Shown here: positions 1 through 8,900 of the stretch, piece by piece | How the letters are laid out: the number at the start of each line of letters is the position of its first letter | Numbering within the stretch: position 1 is the stretch's first letter | From: a virus | Reading direction: 5' to 3' (one strand) | IMG/VR virus record: IMGVR_UViG_3300048439_000064 | Coordinates: 1 to 47,416 of that record | Length of the DNA: 47,416 nt | The notes under the pieces: model-generated | Told to the model about the DNA's origin: nothing | Seen by the model: only the letters and a program-made list of their open reading frames with translations | The model's database searches: none | Position numbers and translations under genes: made by a program

Positions 1-157
1 ATTTTCAAGATTGGTGATTTAGATTTTTTAAATAAAATTGAAGTAGATAGCACTAACAATCGTTTAGGTTTTTATGTAGAGGTTTCTAGTGCAGCAGTTG
101 AACAAATTCGCATTCAAGATGGCTCTATTGTTCCCGTTACTACTAATGATATTGATT
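1..157. repeat. Terminal direct overlap, left copy
   Basis: This is identical to 47260-47416 except for A at 127 versus G at 47386, which gives Ile versus Val in the fibre protein. It shows that the window is a circularly closed or terminally redundant genome with a 47,259-bp unit. It lies inside the tail-fibre gene, so it is probably an assembly overlap rather than the physical end. Confidence 0.95.
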
Positions 158-3100
158 TGGGTACTTCCTCCCTCCAGTTCAAAGACCTTTATATTGATGG
201 GACTGCTAACGTCGATAGCCTTACATTAACTTCTGGCTCAACAGTCACAAGTATTCTTGACCAAGACGATATGTCAGGTAACAGTGCTACGGCATTGGCT
301 ACTCAACAGTCGATCAAGGCGTACGTAGACAGCCAAGTCGGTACAGTAGATACACTTGCTGAAATCCTTGCTAACGGCAATGCTACTGGTGGTACAAACA
401 TTGCGTTTGGCGACAACGACAAGGCACTCTTTGGTGCTAGCTCTGACCTACAGATTTATCATGATGGTTCAGATAGCTACATTGATGATACTGGAACAGG
501 AAGACTGCGACTAAGAGGTGCGGCTGATATTATTTTGGCGCATCCTACAAATGGAGAAACATACGCTGTTTTTTCTGCAAATGGCGCAAATACTTTTTAC
601 TATGACAATGCAGAAAAACTAGCCACAACCGCCGCAGGCATCGACGTAACAGGCACAGTGACTGCTGACACTTTAGATGTTGACAGCGTAAAAATAATTT
701 CAGGGCAAGCAACAACGCCAACAAATGATGCTTCAGCTTTAATATATAGAGCTAGTAGTCATTCTGATTATGCTAATGGCGACTTAATTATTCAAGCTAG
801 AAGCAATGCCTCTCGTGATATTTATATGCTTACTGGTACAACCACTCCTGTTAACAGGCTACAAGTTAACGGAAACGGCGACATTAGCTTCTACGAAGAC
901 ACTGGCACGACTGCAAAACTCACATGGGACGCTAGTGATGAAGACCTAAAGTTTGCTGATTCTTCCAAAGCTATCTTCGGTGCTGGTGATGACCTGCAGA
1001 TTTATCACAATGGCTCAAATAGCTACATTGATGATGCAGGAACTGGCAGTCTTGTCATAAGAGGTAATGCAGTAAACATTGGTAAGTACACTGGAGAAAC
1101 AGCCGCTGTATTTACTGCTGATGGCTCTGTACAGCTAAGATACGACAACTCTGCAAAATTCGAGACGACAAGCACAGGCATCGACGTAACGGGAAGTGTC
1201 GTTAGCGACGGTTTGACTGTAGACGGCGATGGCTCTTTTGCTGGTGATTTTGAAATATCTGGTTTAAGTCCAAAGATTTTCTTAAGCGAAACAGATACTA
1301 CTAATGTAAATACTCGAATTAGAAACTCCGCAGGTAAGCTACAAATACAAACAGTAGATAATTCAGATGCTAATCCCGTAGATAGATTTCAAATTGACCA
1401 CGCTACAGGCGACATCAGCTTCTACGAAGACACTGGCACGACTGCGAAGTTCTTCTGGGATGCTTCTGCGGAGTCGTTGGGTATTGGTACTAGTTCGCCA
1501 GCAGAGCCTCTGCATGTACAAGAGGGTTCTTCTGGCATTACATCAAAAGCAGGTACTGTTGCGCTTATTGAAGGCAGTGGTAATACAAAGGTAAGTATTG
1601 CTTCAGGCACTACATCTACAGGAGAGTTGTTGTTTGGTAGCTCTGCTGATAATGATGCTGGTCGTGTCATTTATGACCATAGTGATGATGGTTTACAACT
1701 TTGGACAAACGGCGCAAGGGCTGTAGACATCGACTCATCAGGCAATGTGGGTATTGGCACTAGCAGTCCAACAGATACCCTTTCAGTGGGTACATTAGGG
1801 TCAGGCTCTAACTCAATTATTACAATTGGAGCTAGCACTACTGGAACTTCGTCTATTTATTTTGGAGATGGAGCAAGTTCGGCAAGATTCAGAGGATACT
1901 TTGATTATGTACACTCTTCTGATTCATTAGCTATTGGCACAGCCGCCGCAGAGCGTATGCGTATCGATTCCAGTGGCAATGTGGGTATTGGTACTAGTTC
2001 GCCTAGTAGAGAGTTGCACATAAGCAAAGCTGGTCAAAACGGTGTCAGACTAACATCCACTGCCTTCGGTGCGGACTTTGGCTTATTGAGTAGTGTCGGC
2101 GGCACTAATGGATTTGGTATATACGACTATACCGCTTCAGCGTACAGGTTCAATATAAACTCATCAGGTAATGTTGGTATTGGCACTAGCAGTCCATCTA
2201 ATCCCCTTCACGTAGCTACTGCCTCTACTGACGTGGCAAAGTTTGCAACAACAGGTGCATACAATTTTATTACTTTAGATAACGCCACTAGAAACTGGGC
2301 ATTGTCGGTTGGAAGTACGTTTAGTATTTATGACAGCACTGCGGCTTCAACAAGGATGTCTGTTGACTCTAGCGGCAATGTTGGTATTGGCACTAGCCTC
2401 CCTGAAGTAGGATTGCACGTAAAAACCGCCGCTGCTGGAGCTATGACTACTTTTGAAAGCACCGGCACCTCAGCTTCTGGCGGACCAAACATCAGGTTTT
2501 GGAGAAATTCAGACAGTCCAGCAGACGGAGACGCACTTACAAAGCTAATCTTTCAAGGAAACAACGATGCCGCCGAAAGAATTGACTACGTTAAAATACA
2601 AACTGAAATTGTAGACGCTAGTGATGGAACGGAAGACGCGCTTTTACAGCTTGAGACTTACGTTGGCGGTGTGTCTCGCAATCGCCTAAGAGTTAATGGC
2701 ACAGAAAGCGTATTTAACGATGGAGGCCATGATTTAGACTTTCGCGTTGAGTCTGCCGATAAAACCCATATGTTGTTTGTTGATGCAGGAAATAATGCTG
2801 TAGGTATCAACAATAGCAGTCCACAAAAACCACTACATGTGTATCACGCTTCGATAGATAATGTTGTCCGTGTTGAATCAGGTGATTCAAGATCACGTAT
2901 TGAGATTGCAGACGGAGATACCACTGTTGTTCCTAATATTGGCGTAGTAGGTAATAATTTTACCGTAGATACCAACGGCTCAGAACGTATGCGCATCGAC
3001 TCAAGCGGCAACTTGCTGGTTGGTACTACTGAAACTGATATTGGCTTCACAGCTAGTGGCGCTGGATGCATGTTGGGGCCAGAAGGCACATTACAACTAG

Positions 3101-4356
3101 CACGAAATAGCGCAAATGAACTTCTTTATCTAAACAAGCTAGGTGGTAATGACGGAGATATTATTCGTCTAAGTACAGATGGAAATGAAATTGGCGTACT
3201 TGGCGTTAGAGCAAACTACCTAAAAATAGGTAATGGTGATACCCAGTTATTATTTAATAGTGGATCAGATGCTATTACGCCAGAAGGTGCTTCAGATAAT
3301 CGTGATGCGGCTATTGATCTAGGAAGAACTGTTTCACGCTTCAAAGACCTCCATCTATCAGGCACTGCTAATGTTAGTGGTGCGGCTGTATTAGGAACAA
3401 ATGCAACCAATGTGGCCTCTATTGGAACAGCGGCGCAACGAGTTTATATCAAGCCTAACGGCACTGAAATTATTTACAATGCTAGTGGTAATACAGTAGG
3501 TCAGCACGTTTGGCAGACAGGTAATGCAGAACGTATGCGAATTGATGGTGACGGTAACGTGCTGGTGGGTAAGACTTCTTCAAATTACACAGTAGCGGGT
3601 GCAGAGTTACGTGACCACGGCACAATAGGTGCTACAACTACAACTCAAACACCTTTCTTTGCAAATAGAACAACAGATGATGGTGCGTTATTTGAGTTTT
3701 ATCGTGGTGCCGCCACAGTCGGTAGTATTGGTACATACGCTGGCGATTTAACTATTGGTGATGATGATGTAGGCATTAGGTTTGACACAGGTACTGGATT
3801 AGTTCCTTGGGATTTAGGAGCTAACAGTACAGGTGGAGCGGCAACAAATGGCGCGATTGATATTGGCGCGGCGTCAGCACGCTTCAAAGACCTTTACCTG
3901 TCGGGCGGTGTCTACTTAGGTGGCACAGGTTCAGCCAACCATCTGGATGACTATGAAGAAGGGACGTTTACAGGAGCAGTTGCTGACGCTTCAAGTGGAG
4001 GCAATGAAAGCTCTTCAAATTTAAGAGGAACATACGTAAAAGTTGGAGCAGTTGTGTATGTTCAGTTTAACGTATCAAATATAATCACCACAGGAATGAC
4101 TGCTGGTAATGATGTGTTTATTACTGGACTACCATTTGCCTCAAAGAGTGTAGCTGGCACTGCTAAATATACTGGAACAGCCAACTTAAGCGCAGTGACG
4201 TTTGAACAAACTCCCATTCTCCAAGTAAACGAAGGGGGGACATTCGTAAAAATAATGGAAATTAGAAGTGGAGCAGGTAACGATTCTATTGTTGTTTCTC
4301 AGCTTTCTTCTGGTACATCAGATATTCACGGAAACCTTGTTTACGAAACAGCCTAA
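1..4356 (+). CDS. Tail fibre protein, 3' part (gene spans the window junction)
   Basis: The reading frame is open from base 1. It joins in frame to the start at 47092 through the 157-bp terminal overlap, giving a complete product of about 1507 aa, of which this is residues 57-1507. The body is a beta-rich repetitive shaft. At least six copies of a unit like SSGNVGIGTSSP..PLHV lie between about nt 1470 and 2840. There are two copies each of a LQIYH(D/N)GS.SYIDD.GTG unit and a GDISFYEDTGTTAK unit, and three copies of a RFKDL(H/Y)LSG unit. The C-terminal domain begins near nt 3945 with LDDYEEGTFTG, a common start of phage fibre tips. It should bind the host surface; the N-terminal part (47092 onward) attaches to the tail. 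I see no catalytic or chaperone domain. The role is confident; the receptor is unknown. Confidence 0.9.
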   Translation: MFKIGDLDFLNKIEVDSTNNRLGFYVEVSSAAVEQIRIQDGSIVPVTTNDIDLGTSSLQFKDLYIDGTANVDSLTLTSGSTVTSILDQDDMSGNSATALATQQSIKAYVDSQVGTVDTLAEILANGNATGGTNIAFGDNDKALFGASSDLQIYHDGSDSYIDDTGTGRLRLRGAADIILAHPTNGETYAVFSANGANTFYYDNAEKLATTAAGIDVTGTVTADTLDVDSVKIISGQATTPTNDASALIYRASSHSDYANGDLIIQARSNASRDIYMLTGTTTPVNRLQVNGNGDISFYEDTGTTAKLTWDASDEDLKFADSSKAIFGAGDDLQIYHNGSNSYIDDAGTGSLVIRGNAVNIGKYTGETAAVFTADGSVQLRYDNSAKFETTSTGIDVTGSVVSDGLTVDGDGSFAGDFEISGLSPKIFLSETDTTNVNTRIRNSAGKLQIQTVDNSDANPVDRFQIDHATGDISFYEDTGTTAKFFWDASAESLGIGTSSPAEPLHVQEGSSGITSKAGTVALIEGSGNTKVSIASGTTSTGELLFGSSADNDAGRVIYDHSDDGLQLWTNGARAVDIDSSGNVGIGTSSPTDTLSVGTLGSGSNSIITIGASTTGTSSIYFGDGASSARFRGYFDYVHSSDSLAIGTAAAERMRIDSSGNVGIGTSSPSRELHISKAGQNGVRLTSTAFGADFGLLSSVGGTNGFGIYDYTASAYRFNINSSGNVGIGTSSPSNPLHVATASTDVAKFATTGAYNFITLDNATRNWALSVGSTFSIYDSTAASTRMSVDSSGNVGIGTSLPEVGLHVKTAAAGAMTTFESTGTSASGGPNIRFWRNSDSPADGDALTKLIFQGNNDAAERIDYVKIQTEIVDASDGTEDALLQLETYVGGVSRNRLRVNGTESVFNDGGHDLDFRVESADKTHMLFVDAGNNAVGINNSSPQKPLHVYHASIDNVVRVESGDSRSRIEIADGDTTVVPNIGVVGNNFTVDTNGSERMRIDSSGNLLVGTTETDIGFTASGAGCMLGPEGTLQLARNSANELLYLNKLGGNDGDIIRLSTDGNEIGVLGVRANYLKIGNGDTQLLFNSGSDAITPEGASDNRDAAIDLGRTVSRFKDLHLSGTANVSGAAVLGTNATNVASIGTAAQRVYIKPNGTEIIYNASGNTVGQHVWQTGNAERMRIDGDGNVLVGKTSSNYTVAGAELRDHGTIGATTTTQTPFFANRTTDDGALFEFYRGAATVGSIGTYAGDLTIGDDDVGIRFDTGTGLVPWDLGANSTGGAATNGAIDIGAASARFKDLYLSGGVYLGGTGSANHLDDYEEGTFTGAVADASSGGNESSSNLRGTYVKVGAVVYVQFNVSNIITTGMTAGNDVFITGLPFASKSVAGTAKYTGTANLSAVTFEQTPILQVNEGGTFVKIMEIRSGAGNDSIVVSQLSSGTSDIHGNLVYETA

Positions 4357-4359
4357 TTA

Positions 4360-4379
4360 TCTCAAGTGGATTCTTGAGA
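4360..4379 (+). other. Hairpin after tail-fibre gene
   Basis: A perfect 7-bp inverted repeat (TCTCAAG / CTTGAGA, 6-nt loop) sits just after the fibre stop codon and before the ribosome binding site (AAGGAG) of the next gene. There is no T-run, so it is not a classic terminator. It may protect or process the mRNA 3' end. Confidence 0.5.
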
Positions 4380-4399
4380 CGGACTAAAGGAGAAAGAAA

Positions 4400-4612
4400 A
4401 TGGCATTAACAAAAGAAGTATCAGCAGACAAGATCGAAGTAGTAGAAGCCGGTGACAACACAGTTGTTCAAGTGCGGACTGCTACTCGTGTGCTAGAGGA
4501 CGGCGCTGTAATTTCACAGTCGTATCACCGTCATGTAATTAACTCAGGTGACGACTACTCGTCTGAACCCGCTAACGTACAGGCTATTTGCGTAGCCGCA
4601 TTTGGAGACTAA
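4400..4612 (+). CDS. Small hypothetical protein downstream of tail fibre
   Basis: A 70-aa protein with a strong ribosome binding site (AAGGAG, 7 nt before ATG). It is acidic and beta-rich with no membrane segment or known motif, and contains a run of Val/Thr residues around 20-40 (VVQVRTATRVLEDG). It lies directly after the fibre gene and 3 nt before the next gene, so it is cotranscribed with it. The position suggests a minor virion or fibre-associated protein, but no function can be assigned. Confidence 0.75.
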   Translation: MALTKEVSADKIEVVEAGDNTVVQVRTATRVLEDGAVISQSYHRHVINSGDDYSSEPANVQAICVAAFGD

Positions 4613-4615
4613 CTA

Positions 4616-4933
4616 ATGGCTACATGGACTATTGGAACACTTGAGCGTGAATTGGCAGACGGCGGTGTAACCGTTGCACACTGGCGATGCACTGAAGAAG
4701 AAACCGTAGGTACTGGCGACGACGCTGTTACTTACTCTGCATCATCTTACGGTACTGTCGGCTTTACACCAGACCCTACTGCATCTGACTACATTGCCTA
4801 TGATAGCCTGACTGAGGCTAATGTCTTAGGTTGGGTATGGGAGTCTGTGGGTCAAGACACCGTTGAAGCGGCACTGACTGCTAAGATCGAAGCAGACAAG
4901 AATCCTGTCACCGCTGACGGCGTGCCTTGGTAA
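4616..4933 (+). CDS. Hypothetical protein, fibre-region small protein
   Basis: A 105-aa protein starting MATWTIGTLERE. It contains an AHWRC segment, a repeated Thr/Ser/Tyr-rich beta region, a SYGTVGFTPD segment and an ending rich in acidic residues with NPVTADGVPW. I recall closely similar small proteins beside fibre genes in many marine phages (possibly the DUF7936 family; from memory only). GGAG lies 8 nt before the ATG, inside the previous stop region, so translation is probably coupled. The role is unknown; minor tail or fibre accessory is the best guess. Confidence 0.75.
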   Translation: MATWTIGTLERELADGGVTVAHWRCTEEETVGTGDDAVTYSASSYGTVGFTPDPTASDYIAYDSLTEANVLGWVWESVGQDTVEAALTAKIEADKNPVTADGVPW

Positions 4934-5398
4934 ATGATTGACCCTGTTACTGCTATTGCTGGAGCCTCTAAAGCATTTGCTATGGCAAAGGCAATGGTAG
5001 AAGCAGGGAGAGCTGCTGAAGACACCATGATGCAGATAAGTACTTGGTACGGACACGCGTCTGATGTCATCTACGCAGACAACAAGGCAAAAAGAACATC
5101 ACCTTTTAAAAAGGTTGTATTTAGGAAAAGTGTTGAAGCAGAGGCTATACAGGCTTTTGCTGCAAAGAAGAAGATAGAAGCACAGCAAAGAGACTTGATA
5201 ACCATGTTGAACTACGCATACGGCAGTCAAGGACTTTTAGAGTTTCGTGAACTAAAAAAGAACATAGCAAGAGAAAGAGAAGAAACGGTTTATAGACAAC
5301 AAGAACTAAAGGAAGCACTTGTTAGTTCTTTTGCTATAGTGACGATGACAGGGCTTTTAGCTGGGTTGTTAATGTTTATTATAACAGGTGGTAAGTAA
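4934..5398 (+). CDS. Membrane-anchored helical protein of lysis/tail region
   Basis: A 154-aa protein. Residues 5-30 are an Ala-rich hydrophobic helix. Residues 60-125 are charged and helical (coiled-coil-like, rich in K/E/R/Q). Residues about 130-150 form one transmembrane segment (FAIVTMTGLLAGLLMFII), followed by a short GGK tail. The ATG directly follows the previous stop (TAA ATG) and has no clear ribosome binding site, so coupling is likely. Its stop overlaps the start of the next gene. The neighbours are two membrane proteins, one a holin, so a role in lysis or membrane association is plausible but unproven. Confidence 0.75.
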   Translation: MIDPVTAIAGASKAFAMAKAMVEAGRAAEDTMMQISTWYGHASDVIYADNKAKRTSPFKKVVFRKSVEAEAIQAFAAKKKIEAQQRDLITMLNYAYGSQGLLEFRELKKNIAREREETVYRQQELKEALVSSFAIVTMTGLLAGLLMFIITGGK

Positions 5399-5583
5399 TG
5401 AGTAAAACAGAAGAATTGCTGGCTAGGCTCGAAGGACACGAGAAGGAATGCCTTGTTCGTTATGAAATGATTCAGCGCCAACTTGATTTGGCGGGTAAAG
5501 ACATTACTGTTAACCGCCAAGCTGTTTTTGCTTTGTATCCTTTTATTCTGGGTGCGTTAGTCTTTGCTGAGTATATAAGATGA
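5398..5583 (+). CDS. Small coiled-coil plus one-TM protein (possible lysis accessory)
   Basis: A 61-aa protein. Residues 1-40 are charged and helical; residues 42-58 are one hydrophobic segment (AVFALYPFILGALVFAEY). This layout (cytoplasmic helix plus C-terminal anchor) is like small holin partners of the XhlA type, but the sequence match is not specific. It starts on a TAATG overlap with the gene before and ends on an ATGA overlap with the holin gene, so the three are translationally coupled. Lysis accessory is an inference. Confidence 0.7.
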   Translation: MSKTEELLARLEGHEKECLVRYEMIQRQLDLAGKDITVNRQAVFALYPFILGALVFAEYIR

Positions 5584-5978
5584 TAGAAGCTCTTATAGGG
5601 CCAGTTACAGGGCTTCTAGACAAGTTTGTAGAAGACAAAGACCAAAAAGCAAAGTTAGCCCACGAAGTCGCTACAATGGCTCAGAGACACGCTCAAGAGC
5701 TTGCTACAGCACAAATAGAAGTCAACAAGGTAGAGGCAGCACACAAGTCTTTATTTGTTTCTGGTTGGAGACCTGCTGTTGGTTGGTGTTGTGTGTTGGG
5801 TATGACAGGTAACTTTATGGTTATACCATTTACTAATTTTATTCTGGCATTGTTAGCTATTGAAGTAACTATACCACTTATTGATTTAGAAACTATGATG
5901 CCAGTTCTCATGGGCATGTTAGGATTAGGCGCTATGCGTTCTTATGAAAAAACAAAGGGCGTATCAAGGGAGAAGTAA
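5580..5978 (+). CDS. Holin, GTA-type three-TM-superfamily
   Basis: A 132-aa protein with an amphipathic, charged N-terminal helix (residues 1-55, EDKDQKAKLAHEVATMAQRH), then SGWRPAVGWCCVLGM. Two or three hydrophobic segments follow (about 63-80, 82-98, 104-120), then a short basic tail. The order of helix, GWRP-x-GW and hydrophobic hairpins matches the GTA_holin_3TM family. It would form inner-membrane lesions that let the lysozyme (18875) reach the cell wall. The ATG overlaps the stop of the previous gene (ATGA). The lysozyme gene is 13 kb away, so the lysis functions are split across the late operon. Confidence 0.8.
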   Translation: MIEALIGPVTGLLDKFVEDKDQKAKLAHEVATMAQRHAQELATAQIEVNKVEAAHKSLFVSGWRPAVGWCCVLGMTGNFMVIPFTNFILALLAIEVTIPLIDLETMMPVLMGMLGLGAMRSYEKTKGVSREK

Positions 5979-5981
5979 GAA

Positions 5982-8900
5982 ATGTCGAAAAAAAGACAAA
6001 ACAGAAATACTAGTAAGTTTAAAAAAGCAGCGGCTTCTCAACGTGCGCGTGTTCCATTCCGTACCGGCGGTCCTTCAGATCGAAGGCGTCCTACAGCAGA
6101 AGAAAGGAAAGGGAAAACTACTAAAGAGACTACTGATAATAAAATTACTGGGGGTGTAAAAACTACCGGTTCTACTAAAAGTACGTCTACTAAAGCAACA
6201 GCTGGTATTAAACCTACTAAAGAAACAGGAACAGCTTCAACTACAAAGCAAGAAACTCCTGATAATTCTCCAGCACAACAAGCTGCCGGACAACAAGCTG
6301 AAGCAGCTAAAGCAGCTGAAGCAGCAAGGCAAGCTGAAGCAGCTAAAGCAGCTGAAGCAGCAAGGCAAGCTGCTGCAACAAAAGCAGCACAAGAAGCTGC
6401 TGCAACAAAAGCAGCGGAAGCAGCAAGGCAAGCTGAAGCAGCAAAAGCAGCGGAAGCCGTAAGGCAAGCTGAAGCAGCTAAAGAAGCTGAAGCAACAAGA
6501 CAAGCCGAAGCAACAAAAAAAGCACAAGAAACTACGGCTACAACTCAAGAAAAAACAAAAAAATTGCAAGAAGAAACAAGAAAAAAGCAAGCAGAAACAA
6601 CTGCTCGTCAAGAGGCTGCAGAAGCTAGTGGTTTTGAAGAAGAAGCTCAGGCTACTCAAGCCGAAACAACAAAAAAAGCACAAGAAAATACGGCTCGTCA
6701 AGAGGCTGCAGCAAATAGCGGTGTTGAACAAGAATCTAAAAATCAACAAGCCGAAACAGAAAAGCAAAGAACAGCAGCTGATAGTGCGGCACTGCCTCCT
6801 GACAGTAGTGAACTAACAGAAGGATCACCAGATAGTTCTACTTCTAGTTATGAAGAAGGCAGGCGTCGGCAAGAAGACGCAAGGGCAGCAGAAGAAACAA
6901 CAACAGCAGCAACTGAAACAGCAGACAATCAATCTTCAATGCCTGTGCGAGAAAATTTTGAGTCAGATCAAGAATATAATATTGCTTTAGCTCAGTTTTA
7001 TACAAATAATTTAACGACTTCTTATACAAACACTTCTGTTCCTATGCCTACAGAAGCTCCTATAAACCTACAAACAACTCGGCCAGACCTTCCTGTACTA
7101 GAAAAAGTAGTGGCAGAAAAAGTAGAGGAGGGAGATCCTTCTGTTGTAGAGCAAATGGATGATACTGGAGATGCAGAAGTTACAGAAGCTGAAGCAACTG
7201 AAGCAGTATCTGTTGGTGAAGCAGAAACAACCACAGCCGGTGCGCCTCTTGAAACTGAAGCATCAACAATGCAAGCAGCAATTGCAGAAGGCGTAGCACC
7301 CGGAGAAGCAGTAACGGGCGAAGTTAGTGACGAAGCTCTTGCAAAAGTCGAAGAAGGTACAATAACGCAACCGGCTGTTGCTGCTACAAGAGATTCAGCG
7401 GCTGAAGAAGCAGCAAAGGCTGTTGCGGCACAACGACCAGAAGAACAAAAGTATGTTCAAGCCATTACATCTGATGAGCGATATAAAGTTATTGAGGCTG
7501 AAGATCCTGAAGTAGCTACTCGTGTTGCACAAACTATTTCAAAACGTGCAGAAAAAGATTTAATGGATATTGTCACGGGTGAAGGTGTTAATCTTGATGA
7601 TATCCCAGAATTTAAACTTGCTGAAAAACGAACAGCGCAAGTTGCTGAAGCTCAACAAGGTATTGCACAAGAACTAGGTGATGCACCTTCTGTAGATCTT
7701 AAAGGTCGTCAAGCTATTCTTGGAGAAGCTCCTAAAGGCGATGCTGCTCAGATTGGCGGTATTCCTACTATGGAAGCGGCCTCTCGTCAGGCCATAACGG
7801 GCGAGGCTCGTAAAGCAGCTGCAGCAGACATGAATGCTGTTGTTGGTAATCTTCCTCCTGAAATTACAGCGGCAGTACTTGAAGATCCTCAAACTGTTGA
7901 AGCTCAGTTAGATACTGCGCCTGTAAGAGTAAAGGCGGCTGTAGCGGCTCTTCCACAAGAAGCTCTTGTTTCTACTCAGATGGAAGGTCTTCTTGCAGGA
8001 ATGGAAGATGGTAAAATACCATTATGGGCTAAACCTGCTGTTGATGCAATGAACTCTCAAATGGCTTCTAGAGGCCTCAGTACGTCCACTGTAGGGCGAG
8101 ATGCACTTTTTAATGCTATCATACAGAGTGCGCTTCCAATCGCTCAGAGCAACGCTCAAGCGCTTCAGCAACGTGCTTCACAAAACCTTAGTAATGAACA
8201 ACAGGCAAATCTTCAACAGGCGTCTCAGGTCATGCAACAACGCATGGCAAACCTTTCTAATCGTCAAACCGCTGCATCTCAAACAGCACAAATGGCGCAA
8301 GAAATAACTATTCGCCAAGGTGAGTTTGAGCAACAAGCTATACTAACAAGCGAGCAACAAGAACAACAAGTTCGTATGCAGAACATTCAGAATGCTCAAC
8401 AACAAGCATCACAAGAGTCTGCACAACGCCAACAAGTAGCAATAGCTAATTTAGATGCTGGCACTAAAATGGATCTTGCAAATTTAGAAGCTTTAAATTT
8501 AGCAAGCTCACAAAACTTAAACGCAGAACAACAGGCTCGATTAACAAACTATAATGCTACAGTTGCTAGAACTATGCGTCAAGCAGAACTTGACCAAGAC
8601 ATGGAAAAAGCTAACTTATCAGCAGAGCTTCAAATAGAGTTAAAAAATCTAACCGAAGAAAATGCTGCTTCTCGTGATACGATGACCGCAGAAAATCAAG
8701 AGCGATTAGCAAACTTAAATGTTTTAGTAGACTTTAAAAAGACTAATGCTGCACTTGCACAGCAGATGGATCTTGCAAACATGAATGCTGCACAGCAAAC
8801 AGAACTTGCAAACTTAGCTGAAAGAGCAGCAACAGACTCAGCAAACTTTTCTGAGGCCAATCGTTTTAGGCTACAAGAGCTATCTACTGCGGCTAATGTT

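Noticed and set aside
1-157. True direct terminal repeats of a linear virion genome
   Set aside because: The repeat lies inside the fibre gene and is short; an arbitrary assembly overlap is simpler. Read-depth data would be needed.
6237-6767. 176-aa leftward Cys/Phe-rich frame
   Set aside because: Antisense of Ala/Glu-rich repeats; codon artefact.
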